Part shown: positions 1 through 11,196 of the stretch, piece after piece
How the letters are laid out: every line of letters starts with the position of its first letter
Numbering within the stretch: the stretch's first letter is position 1
NCBI RefSeq assembly: GCF_025024155.1
Contig: NW_026251753.1
Coordinates: forward strand, 186,001 to 250,000
DNA from: Gamsiella multidivaricata
Taxonomy: Eukaryota > Mortierellomycota > Mortierellomycetes > Mortierellales > Mortierellaceae
Direction of reading: 5' to 3'
DNA length: 64,000 nt
Position numbers and translations under genes: made by a program
Notes under the pieces: model-generated
Databases searched by the model: none
What the model saw: only the letters and a program-made list of their open reading frames with translations
Told to the model about the DNA's origin: nothing

Positions 1-203
1 ACACCAGGGCTAGGAAACGAGGACGCGTCTCTCAGGAACAGAAAAAGGAACTACATGCGACCTTCATGCGACCTTGATGCTCCACACTTGCCTCTAGATA
101 AAAAGTCTTGTTCATGGAAAACAAAGACAGCTGTGCATTGCATCTGGAGGAAGAAGAGCAGGATGGCTGACCAATGCCCCTTCGACTCTTGTCACTTTCG
201 TAG

Positions 204-922
204 GCATACCACTCTGCGTTCAACGAAGTATCAGACCTCCGCTCTGTGGGAGGTATGGGCCTTTTGCCAATCAAGACTCGCATCCGTGGACCTGCCCCTA
301 TTGGTATGTTGTTGTAACTGCTGAAGACTCGCTTGAATGGCTGCTGTTGTTCTTACTGAGGGCGCTGCCGCTAAACCGGATATGTTGTCCTTGCTACACT
401 ATTCGATTGTAGCCGACCCCAATGATGAGGATATCATTGATGAAGCCCTCAACTTGTTCCGCGCCAACGTCCTGTTCAGGAACTTCGAAATCAAAGGCGA
501 TGCAGACCGTGTTTTGATCTACCTCATCCTTTTCATCACAGAGTGCCTGGGCAAGTTGGCAAGAAGCCCTTCCTTGAGAGAGGCGGAGAAGATCCTCGGC
601 ACATTGGCATTGAGCAACTTTGCCATCCCTGGAGATGCGACTTTCCCTCTCAATGCACTTTACCCAGCCCCTAGCAACAAGATGGATGCCGGTAGGCCAT
701 TACGTTTGCACTTTCGATATGGCCTTGTGTGCTTTACAAAAGCAATGAATACTTGCTTATCGTCATCTGTGGTGTTATCCCTTAGACCTTCTGCGCCAGT
801 ATTTGTCTCAATTGCGCCAAGAGATGGCTGTGCGACTCCCCAACCGTATTTATGAGAACGATAAGCCAGGAAAATGGTGGATGTGCTTCCAGAAGAGAAA
901 ATTCATGAACAAGTCGTTGTAA
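204..922 (+). CDS. ARPC3: Arp2/3 complex subunit 3 (ARPC3, p21-Arc), 5' end outside window
   Basis: ARPC3 is a small subunit of the seven-protein Arp2/3 complex, which nucleates branched actin filaments at cortical patches during endocytosis. Exons read as 204..303, 413..691 and 786..922, with introns GTATGT..TAG and GTAGGC..TAG whose phases close exactly. Family landmarks in order are YHSAFN, then [59 protein letters not shown] and the C-terminal block [16 protein letters not shown] followed by TAA. Family members start MPAYH; here exon 204 opens on AYH, so a mini-exon coding MP should lie upstream. No ATGCC followed by a GT donor is visible in 1-203, so the start is probably outside the window. 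An AATAAA-like site lies near 995. Recognition is firm; the 5' boundary is open. Confidence 0.93.
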
Positions 923-1163
923 TGGGATATGCCAAGGAAGGAACTCAGCCGGGACCTCCAGTAGAATGTCGTTGAAGCCATTTTGAAAAGAATACAATAA
1001 ACGGAGGCTATCGTCGCGCAAAACAAAAATAAAGGCACATTCTGAGCCTCTCTTTGTTCGATGCAATTGAAGTTCCACGCTGCAGCAACATAAGCAACAT
1101 CGCTTTAAATAGGTGCAGTGCAGCGATAAGTACTTGAATTAATATGTATATATGCCAATAAGT

Positions 1164-3378
1164 TCATGTTTTATTAGCAAGCCTATGCCATTGGAGATCC
1201 TCATCCGACCCCTCGGACAGTTCGAGTCCGTTCCTTACAGCCGCTGCTAGTGGGCTGTCAAAAGATAAAACCTTTGCAGTTGGTACCGACGAAACATCCG
1301 TAGGGCTGAGTGTTGATGTATCTTTGGATGGAGTGTCTGATTCGCTCTTCGATCTGATCGCGACACTGGTGTACTTGGAAGAAGACGGGTCATCTATCTG
1401 GGACGAAATTCGGCTATTTTCAAATGGAATAGTAACGAGACAGTTGTTAGAATCTAAGGCGTCGTTTTCTTGCATAAGCTACAGGATCCTTCAGTTAACC
1501 ATCTCGATAGGTGCCAGCTGTACCTGACAAAAGGGCTGCCTGTCTTCCGCAGCTGAATTTTGGAGGAGCTCAATTCTTTCAAGACGTTTTGCATAGACCG
1601 GGTCGCATCACTGTGTAGAGGGGTCCATTTTCTTGATTGTCCCAATGATGATGGCGGAGGTGGTGGAGGCGGTACTGGAGAGCTAGTTCGGATAGGTGAA
1701 TATTGTAACCTGTATTGCTCATCCTCTCGCGCTGATACTAACGACCTCAGCTAATGGATAATCGCGAAGATCGACAGTGGTTAGTCTAGAACGCAAAAAG
1801 TCCACGTCTCTAGGGATTTTCTTTCAAAGATCAATTACCTGTTCTTTAATTGCCGCTAATTCCTGCTGCAGTTCATTCAGCTTCTCGCTTTCAATGGAAG
1901 TTGAACCGGTAGAATGCCGAAAATGCTGTTCGGGGGAGGCGTCCATAAACATTGATGGTAAAGGCGAGGGTCCCCTAGAAGTTACAAAAGGATTGTTGAG
2001 GGAGTCGGCAACGACTGTGGACAAAAATGGCGATGGATGGTGTTTGAACTCTGCGACAGATTTTGCACGATTTTCTTGTGAATGTGGGTATATAGCGGGC
2101 GACGAATGTGCCCTAGTGGCATCAAGGCCATGTTCCAGCGATTCTCCGAGCAGGCTGTATCTAGGAGATTTGGTCCGAGCGATAGGGTGGGAGTGCTGTC
2201 GCATATGATGTGCATCACGCCTGGGAGTATGGTGCGTGTGTGGTTGATGTGGCGCCCTGTGATGAGCAGAATGCATATTCGTTACAGAATCAGAGGGATG
2301 TCGCCATCGCTTCGTCGAGGTCCTTGTATCGTCTCCAGGCAGGCGCTTTCGCGGCGATAATGGTTCAGTGATTGATTGTGTATCTGATTCGGACACAGAA
2401 GGACGTCGCGAGCGCTTTGCCGCACCTGCCTCGTAGTCCATACGAATAGTTGTATGCGGAGGTGGTTGCCCCGCCATCAAATTTGTGTCTGAGTGGACGT
2501 TTGAATGATGGTGCGTTCGTTTTATAAAGTTCTTGTTGTGACCGGGATGTAGCCGCGTAGGCGTTGAGGTTGATGCCCGTAGCTGCTTCACTGGCGAGAC
2601 ATCGTTGACATGATCTTTCAGACCTATGCGGTGTGTAACAGGAGCATTAGATGGATGGCTCCAACACTCTCCCCCAGTGTCCTCGGAGCATTCGAGGTTA
2701 TCTGATAGATCCAGTAGCCCATGTTACCTTGGTCCAAAAGTCTCTTTGTGAGAGTCCGGTGCCTGTGCTTTGATGACTGCCCTCTTGGTTTCGTGGGTGG
2801 TCCGTGTCCAAGAAACGATTTCGGTGGATGTGCCGACGAAGACTCTGAAAACACAGTGGTGGATGATCCTGGCTTCCTTACAGTCAACACTCGATCTAGA
2901 GTCGAGGCGCTATCCTGCGCCGTTAAGACAGAGAACGTGAGCATGAGAGATTTCATGCGGTTGCCATCAAAGCAAGCTGCAGTGAACTTCGGATGCATTG
3001 AATTGGTACCTCCTCTGTGGTGCCGTGGGGTCGGGCAGCATCCTTGTATGGGAAGTGGTCCAGCAGCTTGTCGAGCTCTCTCGAAGCAACGTCTTTTGCT
3101 TCCCTAAACAGATTCCACACGGACCCCAGGAACGAAGGGACGTCCGATGAGGGCGAGGTTTCCTCCGCTGGAATGATTGGTTCAAGGTCCAGGTCCAGGT
3201 CCAGGTCCTGGTCCTGGTCGTGGTAGTGGTGTTCCTGATTCGAAGGATGTCTTCGCAGTAGCGATGTAGGGGATGGTGTTCTGGTGTCGTTGCGACTATT
3301 CCTGCCTCGACTACTTCTGGTAATGCTGCTGGCTCTACTATGGCTCTCTTCTTGAGAACGGATGCTCCCCTGTGTCAT
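1164..3378 (-). CDS. Unrecognised Ser/Pro-rich protein with coiled coil and polyproline stretch
   Basis: Not recognised. A consistent five-exon model gives about 605 residues: 3378..3010, 2914..2728, 2623..1839, 1750..1524 and 1413..1164; all phases close. The N-terminus is Ser/Arg-rich, followed by an Asp-Gln/Asp-Leu repeat and a possible amphipathic helix (FLGSVWNLFREAKDVASREL). The middle is rich in His, Ser, Pro and Arg with basic patches such as AAKRSRRPS and SPRKRL that could be nuclear localisation signals. A coiled coil (KLNELQQELAAIKEQ) runs across the third intron into LRSLVSAREDEQ, then comes a run of prolines and a conserved-looking block starting SLGQSRKWTPLHSDATRS. The tail is acidic and Ser-rich. 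A nuclear or nuclear-pore role is only a guess from composition. The last acceptor (1414) was chosen because nearer acceptors hit stops in frame. Confidence 0.55.
3190..3228. repeat. GGTCCA-type hexamer repeat inside a coding exon
   Basis: About six near-perfect GGTCCA/GGTCCT units lie in the first exon of the minus-strand gene at 1164-3378 and encode alternating Asp-Gln and Asp-Leu. The unit length is a multiple of three, so copy-number change keeps the frame. Confidence 0.8.
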
Positions 3379-3989
3379 TGAGAGTGGAAGAATGAATGAT
3401 GCTCGACAAAGAGGGAGGCCAAAGTGGGAAAGAGGCACAAGTGTCCTTCGATGTTTTTTGCGGACTTCTTTTTTTTTCTTTTTTTTTTTCCTACAGGCAT
3501 CAATGGTAGCGAATGAAGCCGCGACCCCCCTTTCCTGCTGATCTTTTACGCCAAATACAAGGAAGAACACTTCCGCAGGTCTCCAAAGATATCGTGTCAT
3601 GGCCTCCAAAAGATTGAGACAAACAATTATTAGAGACGGGTTCTGATTCTGGTGGCAAAAGGACCAATCTCCATGTTGCGAACGTTGACATGGCATCGCA
3701 ACACGCAGTACCCTGAAGAGTCTTTGGTAGTCCTGAGCCATTCAAGAATTGGTCTGTCAAAAGAGGTGCCGGCTTCTTGCCAATAATATGGCCTGCATGA
3801 ATTGGTGGTGCTGGACACCATTAGAAAGAATGAAAGGCGACCGGGATTCCTTATCTGATCCCCCAAGAACTCGATAGAAAATAGCTGTGCTGAAGCGAAC
3901 GCTGTGTGACAATAAATAGAAGGTGGTCTTTCATTCGGTGGAATTGGCATTGTCAACGAAAAGCTGTCGCGTGTGAATGCTTTTATTGC

Positions 3990-4740
3990 TATAGTTCCAA
4001 AGAAAAAACAATTTGTTTATAAGCTGACGCGTTGAACCAGGCAATAGTTTCTCTAAGCCAACACTGAGGTACATTCGGTAGCTATAATGGTAGGGACATA
4101 GCTCTCGACAAACTTCTAGAGCGCCTCCAGTGGGTAGGCATCCAACTTTGCAGTTCAGCCTGAGATTTGACGGAGTGATCTTGCCCTTGTACATGTACAG
4201 AACATGAACAAGATCCTTCTTGCTGACAGTGGTCCAAGTCTCAGACCAAGCTGGATGCATAGGCGGGTCAAGGTGTGTTGGGGCCAGCGATGACTGCAAG
4301 AACCTGATCTAGCGGCTGCTCGTGGACAGGGTACAGCTCAAAGAGGCGGACTAGCTTCTTTCATGAAAATTCCCTATCGGCATTCAGAGTTGCTCGGATG
4401 CTGGGGGAGAGGGCCCTGAAGAAAGGACCAATGGCCAAGCGCTTGGCCTCTTCAGCCGTGGACTCGTAGCGCAACACGTCAGAGCACGCGAGGGTGCTCT
4501 AGGGCATCGTGCCAACGACATTCTTGGCAGTCAAGCATGCTTGGGGCTCTGAGTACTGCAGCCGAGAGGGAGTTTGTTGCAGTATCTGGGCATGATGACA
4601 TCGCCATTCAGGGTCATGTTGACGGTCGGGATGTTGTTGACGGCACTTGCCCCATGATGCTTAGTACTCATTATAGCGCCCCAGCATGCCAATCCTGTTG
4701 GCATCCCACCTCACCATTGTTGTTAAGATTTACCCCAGCC
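3990..4740 (-). pseudogene. Decayed gene of an unrecognised family (copy A)
   Basis: The minus strand shows protein-like reading frames broken by stops and shifts, reading downward from about 4740. Recoverable pieces include NNIPTVNMTLNGDVIM, RYCNKLPLGCSTQSPKHAC, YESTAEEAKRLA, FFRALSPSIRATLNADREF, LFELYPVHEQPLDQVLAVIA, GPNTP, and then KKDLVHVLYMYKGKITPSNL with LRLNCKVGC. The same order of pieces recurs on the plus strand at 52.44-53.05 kb (copy B): IYCNKLPLSC, ILRALSYNVRATL, LDQVLAF..EPNTS and DVARALFEDRVVSGRLKLN. Two independent copies with the same conserved positions show that this was a real protein and not a chance ORF. Function is unknown; several Cys residues fit a secreted protein, but no signal peptide is visible. 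Confidence 0.7.
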
Positions 4741-4759
4741 CTCCTTGAAAGAATTGATC

Positions 4760-7590
4760 GTCTCTCGCTGGCTGAAAACATATGTTGTGCGTGTGTCTTA
4801 TTTACCTGACAAGATGTAGCCCGACGCGTGGCATCGGATTAAAATAAAGTCCGTCAAGCGACCTTCGATGCAATGTTTGGTCAGCGGAGGGCACGCTTGA
4901 AACGGACATGGCCTACAACTAGACTGCAGGTTGTAGTCTATCCAGAGGAGAGGGTACATGCCGTATCTCGAACGCGTCCCCTACCTCTCCTATCTCCTCT
5001 ATCCCTACATCTTCCTCTATAGCTTTTCACGCCTATTCTATTTCTCTACCATGCTGAACCTCCCCGAGGCCCCACCGAAGCCCCCTCTTCAGTTGTACGC
5101 CCGACGAGTTAAGGAAGGCGATTTGTTCACTTGCAGCAGGGACACAGCAACACTTGTGAGTTCTGCTGGAAGCGCTTTCGTTTATCGCTGAATAGTGTTG
5201 TGCTAATTAAGGACGATCTGGTATAAAGTCCACTGAGCGACTGAAGACTGAAAACGGATGTTGAGATGCAAAAAGAATTATATGGTTTAATGGACTGAAT
5301 TCCCTCCATGTCTTCTAGGCAGGCACGACATCTGCACCTGCCAACTATGAAAACTTGCTCCTCCCTTGAATAAAGGAGCTGCGATCCACCCACCAGTGTC
5401 ACTGCATTTCTCCTGGTCTTAAGTCAAGTCGCCTACGGTAGGACAGGCAGAACGGCGAACCGGGGTCCGGAGACGAGCAGGCACCAGGCGCAAGCATAGG
5501 GCCTATCCATCTTAATAGGAGTACGCTCCTTAAGACGCGATGATCTGCGGGTAAGACATGGCTGTATATAACCTTAGATCACTTGATAGCCAGAATGAGC
5601 CATGAAGATGTCCAGAAGGTTTGCAACGTGGGCCAGATTATGGTGTTTCATAGACATGAACTTAGCTCGATAATGAAAGATAGCCCCTGAATATGACCCC
5701 GGCATAAAGGATTCGTAACGTTTATATTCCGGAAATGGCAAATACCATGATCTCCAGGGTGCAGTTGGTGAACGCAAGATAGTTTCTTGCGACCAGGTTC
5801 ATCCAGGGTACCCTGCTTGATTCACACTCATCTACTGCAGAAGCATCACCTGTCCGTTACAAACTGCTTGTCTCTCACTTCTTTAAGTGCCAGCGCGACT
5901 CATGTTTTTTGTCATCTCTTTTTTTCCATGTCCTTGCTGCAGTACTAGCATCACTTCCTTATTTCCATGAAGGGTTTCATCTCCATCATCTTGAGGAAAT
6001 TCTTGATTTGTTTCTTTCGTTAGCGGTTTCCAGTAGAGATGACCGAAATGTACCACCAAAAGTACAAAAACAAGAAACGAAGAAGAAAAGAAAAGGCGCA
6101 AAGAGGTGTACTGGCTGGACAGAGCGGTTTCGAACTTCGGGAAGGTGATCGGTATTTGACTTCACTTTGCTAAAGAATTCACGGCGACTGTATCAAGGAT
6201 GTGGGAGTCAGAAAATGGAGAAAGATCTAAAGTTCAGGCATCGAGAAAGAGGCCATTTGGGCGTCAGGAACTGGTGTCAAGCTTTTAGGAATATGTCTAT
6301 TCTGCCTCGCGTGGTGCAGAGCGCAGTATGTCTTGAAGCTGAGACGGGCGAAGCAGTTTGATGAGGAGTGTGGAGAATGTGTAGCCAATAATTGACGAGC
6401 GTGAAAATGCGGGCTCTGGCACAGCCTCACCAAAGCACTGTTTCAATTCCAATCAACTCCACCCATCTCGCATGCGAGTGATAAACAAGACGATGTGGAA
6501 GGCAGCAATATCCTCCATGTACTTATCGGCATCCATTCTGCGTATGGATTGGCTTGAGATGTTGCCATGAGCGCTCAAACTTATACATGTGCGTTGCTGC
6601 CCATCGATGCCCAATATCGCAGCTTGCTGTCTTGTTTATTAGTTTTTTTTACACAACCATGTAATAGCGATACTAAAGGCGGTTGGTGGAGCTGCAGACA
6701 TCTCCTCAACAGCCAACTGTCATGTGGACGTGAATGACAAGGCTTTCATGCTGCAGTGATTAAGATAGAGTCAATAACTGACAGCGAAGAGATCATCTTG
6801 GTCTTAACGAGGGAGGTTTTGGTCTGCACACTTCATTCTTCTGTCCCCTAGAAGCCGGTTTTTACGGCGCCGTCCATGAGCCACTTATAATGACACTTAA
6901 GGTAGGAGATACGGGAGGGGGACATTGGTTGGATAGTCTAGTGAGGTGACATTAAAGTTGTTACACGAACTTAGAACAGACAGACTGCAGCGGGAGAAGC
7001 AAAGGAAGGCATGTGAGGGTGAGCCCCCTCTGGAAAAGTCCCAGGTCCTTTCAGTCACCATAAGGTGTAGAGGGCAAAGGGCAGCCGGGCGGGTGCAACA
7101 CAGTGCTGATACAAAGTTTGTTCGTTGTAACTTTCCCACAGAAGTGCTCTCATTTCCTGTTGTTTTGCTTTCCAATATTCTAATATTCCACATCCTCGTC
7201 CTTCCGTTTGTCATCATCATCACCACCTTCATCAACATCATCCTCATTCAGACACTGTGTGAAGGTTCCTTTGCATCTGCTCATCGGTCTACTCACGGTT
7301 TTCAGGCACAAGAAAGATTAAGGTAAGGAAATATTGACCCCACACATCCCGCCCTTTATTCCCCGGTGAGAGATTGTCGATATACACCCAACTTTTGATT
7401 ATCCAGAAACGACGAGCATTGAAAGGAGCGCTCATTGTCTCGCGTGTATTCTATCGAAGCATGCAGAAAGGAGAGAAACAGCTGTCTGTCAGCATTACTG
7501 ACTGAACGATGACATTATAATCGCATTTACGACATAGGCAACATCAAGGGCCTTTGCTCACCCCTCACTCGAACCAATTGAATCGTCAAC
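4760..7590. other. Gene-poor intergenic stretch
   Basis: Apart from the fragment at 5574-5777 I see no supported gene here. Open frames are short, lack family signatures and do not join across plausible splice sites. The last few hundred bases, rich in CATCATCA-type runs near 7210-7240, are the upstream region of the gene starting at 7597. Confidence 0.6.
5574..5777 (-). other. Possible gene fragment (67-codon open frame)
   Basis: A short minus-strand frame has a residue mix like a folded protein, with aromatic and His residues (WRSWYLPFPEYKRYESFMPG, then AKFMSMKHHNLAHVANLLDI). No start context, partner exon or family was recognised. It may be a fragment of a decayed gene in this gene-poor stretch, or chance. 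Confidence 0.2.
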
Positions 7591-7596
7591 CTCGCA

Positions 7597-10164
7597 ATGA
7601 CGGCCGAAACACCTGAGGGTACCGTTTCAGTGGGCATGGACGAAATCGCTCTAAACGCCGAGCAGGTCAGCAGTCGTGACAAGACTAACGATAAGGACGA
7701 TCTCGCACCGGTCGACGCTATTGTTGCTATCGGGAACGATATTCTCGCCAATGGCACAGGTCAGCGCAGCGGCACCGCGACACCCTCAGACATCGGCGAC
7801 GAAAAAATGTCCTTCCACAATGCTGAAGACAACGAGGAAGACTTCCAAGACGCCATGGAGGATCTCCCCGCTACCCGAAAGCTCCACCAGCGACTATCAT
7901 CCTACTCTCCTCAAATCCGTGAGTCCGAAGAGTGGGAGCAGATCATGCAGGATTGGGAGCGTGTCATGGCCGAGAAGCGGATCCAGGATGCGAAATTGAA
8001 CCTAGTGGAGCAAGAGAACAAACGCATGAAGGCCCAATTGGTCGAGTCAGAGGCCAGTCGTGCTGAATTGGAGAAGGAGAGCCAGGAACAGATCCGTCGA
8101 CTGGAGAAAGAGAACAAAGAGTTGGCCCTCAAAGCTAAAGACCCGACCAAGGAGAAGAAGGCGCTCATGAACCAACTGGAGGAGTGCGAGGCCGAGAAGG
8201 AGCTCTTCAAGTTGATGTTGGAGGAGACGGAGGGCGAGAAGAAGCGTATTGATCTGAAATTGACACAGGTGGAGCGGGAAAAAGACCTTTGGGCCCAGAA
8301 AGCGGAGCGGGTCAAGACTCTTAAGAACCGTCTCCGAGTCAAGGCTGCCCAGTTCTCATTGCTGTCCACCTCGACCTCCTCATTGCTGGCCCAGGGATTG
8401 GATGGTGTCAAACCGGACAAGGAGCGGAAGCGACTGATGGATCAGGTCACCACATTAGAGTCGGATCGATCCCGCCTCGCCGCGATGGTCAAGGACACGA
8501 TGCACTCGACCGGCGATCATAGCAGCAACTCGTCCGCTGCTGATGCATCGACTCTTTCTAACCACGAGCTCGTGAACGAAAACCAGAGGCTCGGCAACGA
8601 GCTACAGATGTCCAAGGTCGAGAACTCGCTTTTGCAGCGTCGCATTGAGGCTTTCGAGGTAACTCTTCACGATGTCAGAGTGGCCCTGACTAACTCCGAA
8701 ACACATGCCGAGAGTCTCGAGGCCAAGAAGTACGAGCTTCAGGATAAACTGGCGGCTGCAGAGGGCAGCCTGGATCGCGCCAGGGTTGAATCAACCAAAT
8801 ACCAGGCCCTTCACAAGGAGTTGCTCGAGAAGAACGACAAGCTGGACCGCGAGATGCAGGTGATCAAGGCGCGATTTGAGGCCAAAGACCGCGTCCTTGT
8901 TACAACACAAAAGCAACTGACCGCAGCCAAGGCCGATGGCGGGCTACTCAAGACCATCCGTCGCGAGCTCGAGTCGGTACTATTCGATTATAACACTGTC
9001 GTGCAGCACTTCATGGACATCCAGGTCCAAGCGATGGGCGCCAAGGCTCTTGCTAATGCCTTGAAGCGCCAGACGAACGAGTTGCAGGGGCAGCTAAACC
9101 ATTACCGCACCATGCTGCTCGGTATCAAGTCCTTTAACAACAACGATCCCATTAAGTCTCCAACGGTGACAACGCTGCGAGCAGAATTCAGGGACCTACT
9201 GGAAAAGATTCAGGAGGAGCAGAACGCTCAGGTCGACAAGGAGCGTGCCGACAAATACAAGGCTCAAGACTGGAACCGCAAGCTGAGAATGGAGAAGGAC
9301 TTTATGAAGTTGGAACTTCAGAACCAGATCGAGAAGTGGAGACGGGTTTCGGTCTATTGGGAGGACAAGTGGCGTAAGAGCGCAAACGATCTGCATGAGG
9401 CTGTGACCACAGGCATGAGCTCGGATATGCTGTTCGAAGTCGCCTCAACCAATATGGCCGGCGTTCAGCCTGGAAGCAACCCATCCTCGAAGCGCGCGTC
9501 CCTTGCCGTATCTACTGCGTCAGCAGGAAACACTGGTCATGTTCAAGATCAGTCCTTGATACCCTCGGCGATGAAACAACATATTCTCGACAATAGGTCG
9601 CGCCCAACTTCTGGAGCGGGAACCTTATCTCGTCAAACCAGCGCCTCGTATATCTCACCTACCGCTTCTGGCGCTGCAACTGGTGTTGAGTCGTCAGCAA
9701 CGGTTTCTTCAACCGCTGGATCATCGTCAATTACAGAGTCCCTGACAGATCTCGTGAAACCGTTTTTGGGACGCGCTCTTTCTCAATCTGGGGGCTCTCT
9801 GGTTGGTGGTGCGGGTAGCAATCGCGGACCAGGGGATCCAGGTTCTCGCCTTGCGGCAGCAGCCACACTGCGAACGCCTATTGCTGCGGGCCTGCCATCC
9901 AATATCTCCGGTGTAGGCGCGATGGGCAACACCTCTGTCTCGAAAGCGTCCTTACGATCCAAGAATATGGCCGCATCAGCCATTGGCTCGGCGAGAAGTC
10001 AGGCACTGCGAGCTGGCGTCCCTGATGCGGTGGTTACATTGGCAAGCCAGGAAGCGCAGACAAGGGCCAATTCGAGTATTTCGACTGTTGCACGATCGGT
10101 GGATCAGGCCCTGAGCGAGTCAGACAGGTTAAAAGCGGATGTGCGACGAATGCTCAATCGTTAA
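7597..10164 (+). CDS. Long coiled-coil protein, unrecognised, intronless
   Basis: An uninterrupted 855-codon frame. The first 100 residues are acidic and Ser/Thr-rich; residues about 110-300 are a dense heptad coiled coil rich in Glu, Lys and Gln (for example LNLVEQENKRMKAQLVES). A Ser-rich linker follows, then a second helical region of about 330-600 that includes a less repetitive block (LKTIRRELESVLFDYNTVVQ, then MDIQVQAMGAKALANALKRQ). This block looks conserved and resembles the long helices of motor-adaptor proteins; a dynactin p150-like identity came to mind, but no CAP-Gly domain or other decisive motif is present. Residues about 610-855 are Ser/Ala/Gly-rich and probably disordered. 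The ATG at 7597 follows a stop-rich leader, and an AATAAA lies at 10210. A cytoskeletal role is inference only. Confidence 0.85.
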   Translation: MTAETPEGTVSVGMDEIALNAEQVSSRDKTNDKDDLAPVDAIVAIGNDILANGTGQRSGTATPSDIGDEKMSFHNAEDNEEDFQDAMEDLPATRKLHQRLSSYSPQIRESEEWEQIMQDWERVMAEKRIQDAKLNLVEQENKRMKAQLVESEASRAELEKESQEQIRRLEKENKELALKAKDPTKEKKALMNQLEECEAEKELFKLMLEETEGEKKRIDLKLTQVEREKDLWAQKAERVKTLKNRLRVKAAQFSLLSTSTSSLLAQGLDGVKPDKERKRLMDQVTTLESDRSRLAAMVKDTMHSTGDHSSNSSAADASTLSNHELVNENQRLGNELQMSKVENSLLQRRIEAFEVTLHDVRVALTNSETHAESLEAKKYELQDKLAAAEGSLDRARVESTKYQALHKELLEKNDKLDREMQVIKARFEAKDRVLVTTQKQLTAAKADGGLLKTIRRELESVLFDYNTVVQHFMDIQVQAMGAKALANALKRQTNELQGQLNHYRTMLLGIKSFNNNDPIKSPTVTTLRAEFRDLLEKIQEEQNAQVDKERADKYKAQDWNRKLRMEKDFMKLELQNQIEKWRRVSVYWEDKWRKSANDLHEAVTTGMSSDMLFEVASTNMAGVQPGSNPSSKRASLAVSTASAGNTGHVQDQSLIPSAMKQHILDNRSRPTSGAGTLSRQTSASYISPTASGAATGVESSATVSSTAGSSSITESLTDLVKPFLGRALSQSGGSLVGGAGSNRGPGDPGSRLAAAATLRTPIAAGLPSNISGVGAMGNTSVSKASLRSKNMAASAIGSARSQALRAGVPDAVVTLASQEAQTRANSSISTVARSVDQALSESDRLKADVRRMLNR

Positions 10165-10209
10165 AACATGACACAACTTACTGAACACTGGGAGATTATT
10201 ACAGCACAT

Positions 10210-10215
10210 AATAAA
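10210..10215 (+). terminator. Polyadenylation signal AATAAA
   Basis: AATAAA about 46 bases after the stop codon of the coiled-coil gene ending at 10164. Confidence 0.6.
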
Positions 10216-10344
10216 ATGCTTTCAGCTTATTTTATTTACCTTGTTTTAAGACTCCATAATGGAGGCGCAAAGAGTCGTTCTTTCTAGCTAGTCTATGGTA
10301 TATTAATTCATGGGCTCCTCCTCAATGATGCTGTCAGGCCATGT

Positions 10345-10993
10345 TCAAAGTCGAGCGCCTCCCTGAACCCTCCGCTTCTTGTCGAGATCAGCCTGTAGCT
10401 GGTGCAAGTCCATGTACCACATCCTGCCAGTTTCGTACTTGAGTTTCCTGAACTTGGATTTCATGGCGCCTCCGAGAACGTGTAAGTGCAAATGGTCGAC
10501 GGTGTTGAATGGAGGGACATGGAATCCTAGTCTGCAATGGTATATCGTTAGCAACCAAGACACGGCTGACATGGTCAAGAAGGGCGAGCTGCAGGCACAG
10601 TTAATATTGATAAGGCGGCTTACTTGGATGCTTCGGGTTCATGTCCACGTTCTTTAAGCAGCTCCTCTCCTTTTTGCCGCATCTTTTCGAGTAAGCCAGC
10701 GTGTTCTGTGGTGATGGTCTTGACGCTCTCAATGTGGGCTACGGGCACAATCAGGATGTGTGTCTCCGCCGCAGGGTTGATATCGTCGAAGGCCGCAATT
10801 TCATTGTCCTACAGGCGAGATTCCATTGGAGAATACGGATATGAGTGAGCAGTTCGGCTCAGGAACACACAGTCAGGGCAACCGAGAGGGGGTGCAATGA
10901 ACTTACCTTGTAGATCAGCTTTTCGGGGAGGACACCCTCGACTATGTTGCAGAAGATGCAGGGACGGCAGAGGACTTTGTCAAGGAGGGTCAT
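10345..10993 (-). CDS. HIT-family protein (HINT3-like)
   Basis: Histidine-triad nucleotide hydrolases or transferases cleave nucleoside phosphoramidates and acyl-adenylates. The three-exon model 10993..10907, 10808..10624 and 10531..10345 closes in phase and gives 152 residues, the normal size for a compact HIT protein. Visible in order: CRPCIFCNIVEG near the N-terminus (a CxxC typical of this group), THILIVPVAHIESVKTI, then FHVPPFNTVDHLHLHVLGGA containing the HxHxH triad. The PPFNTVDHLHLHVL context is closest to HINT3-type proteins. Introns are GTAAGT..TAG and GTAAGC..CAG. The gene is divergent from the EI24-like gene at 11197, with only about 200 bases between the two ATGs, so they may share a promoter. 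The exact substrate cannot be read from the sequence. Confidence 0.9.
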
Positions 10994-11196
10994 GAAGTGC
11001 CGGAGTGTTCAATGGTGGAGGAAGTGCAATGAGCGAACGTTCACGAAGACCGAGTAAACGCCGAGTCCAATTGCCTGTGCCCTTTTGCCCAAAAAGCCAC
11101 GCTCTTCTTGGTCGCCGTTAGGATGAAAGTTGATGTCTTTCAAGCGATTCCCGCGATCGTCGACCATCCCCTTCACCATTCCTCATTCCTTTAAAC
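10994..11196. promoter_or_regulatory. Short divergent promoter region
   Basis: 203 bases separate the ATG of the HIT-family gene (-) from the ATG of the EI24/RRT8-like gene (+). Both transcripts must start within or beside it. No TATA box is obvious. Confidence 0.5.

Noticed and set aside
1732..1786. Acceptor at 1786 for the fourth exon of the minus-strand gene at 1164-3378
   Set aside because: It puts TGA in frame after 12 codons; the acceptor at 1751 keeps the coiled-coil frame open.
7911..8420. 169-codon minus-strand frame rich in Ser and Phe
   Set aside because: Antisense shadow of the coiled-coil gene; Ser/Phe/Leu richness is what Glu/Lys codons give in reverse.
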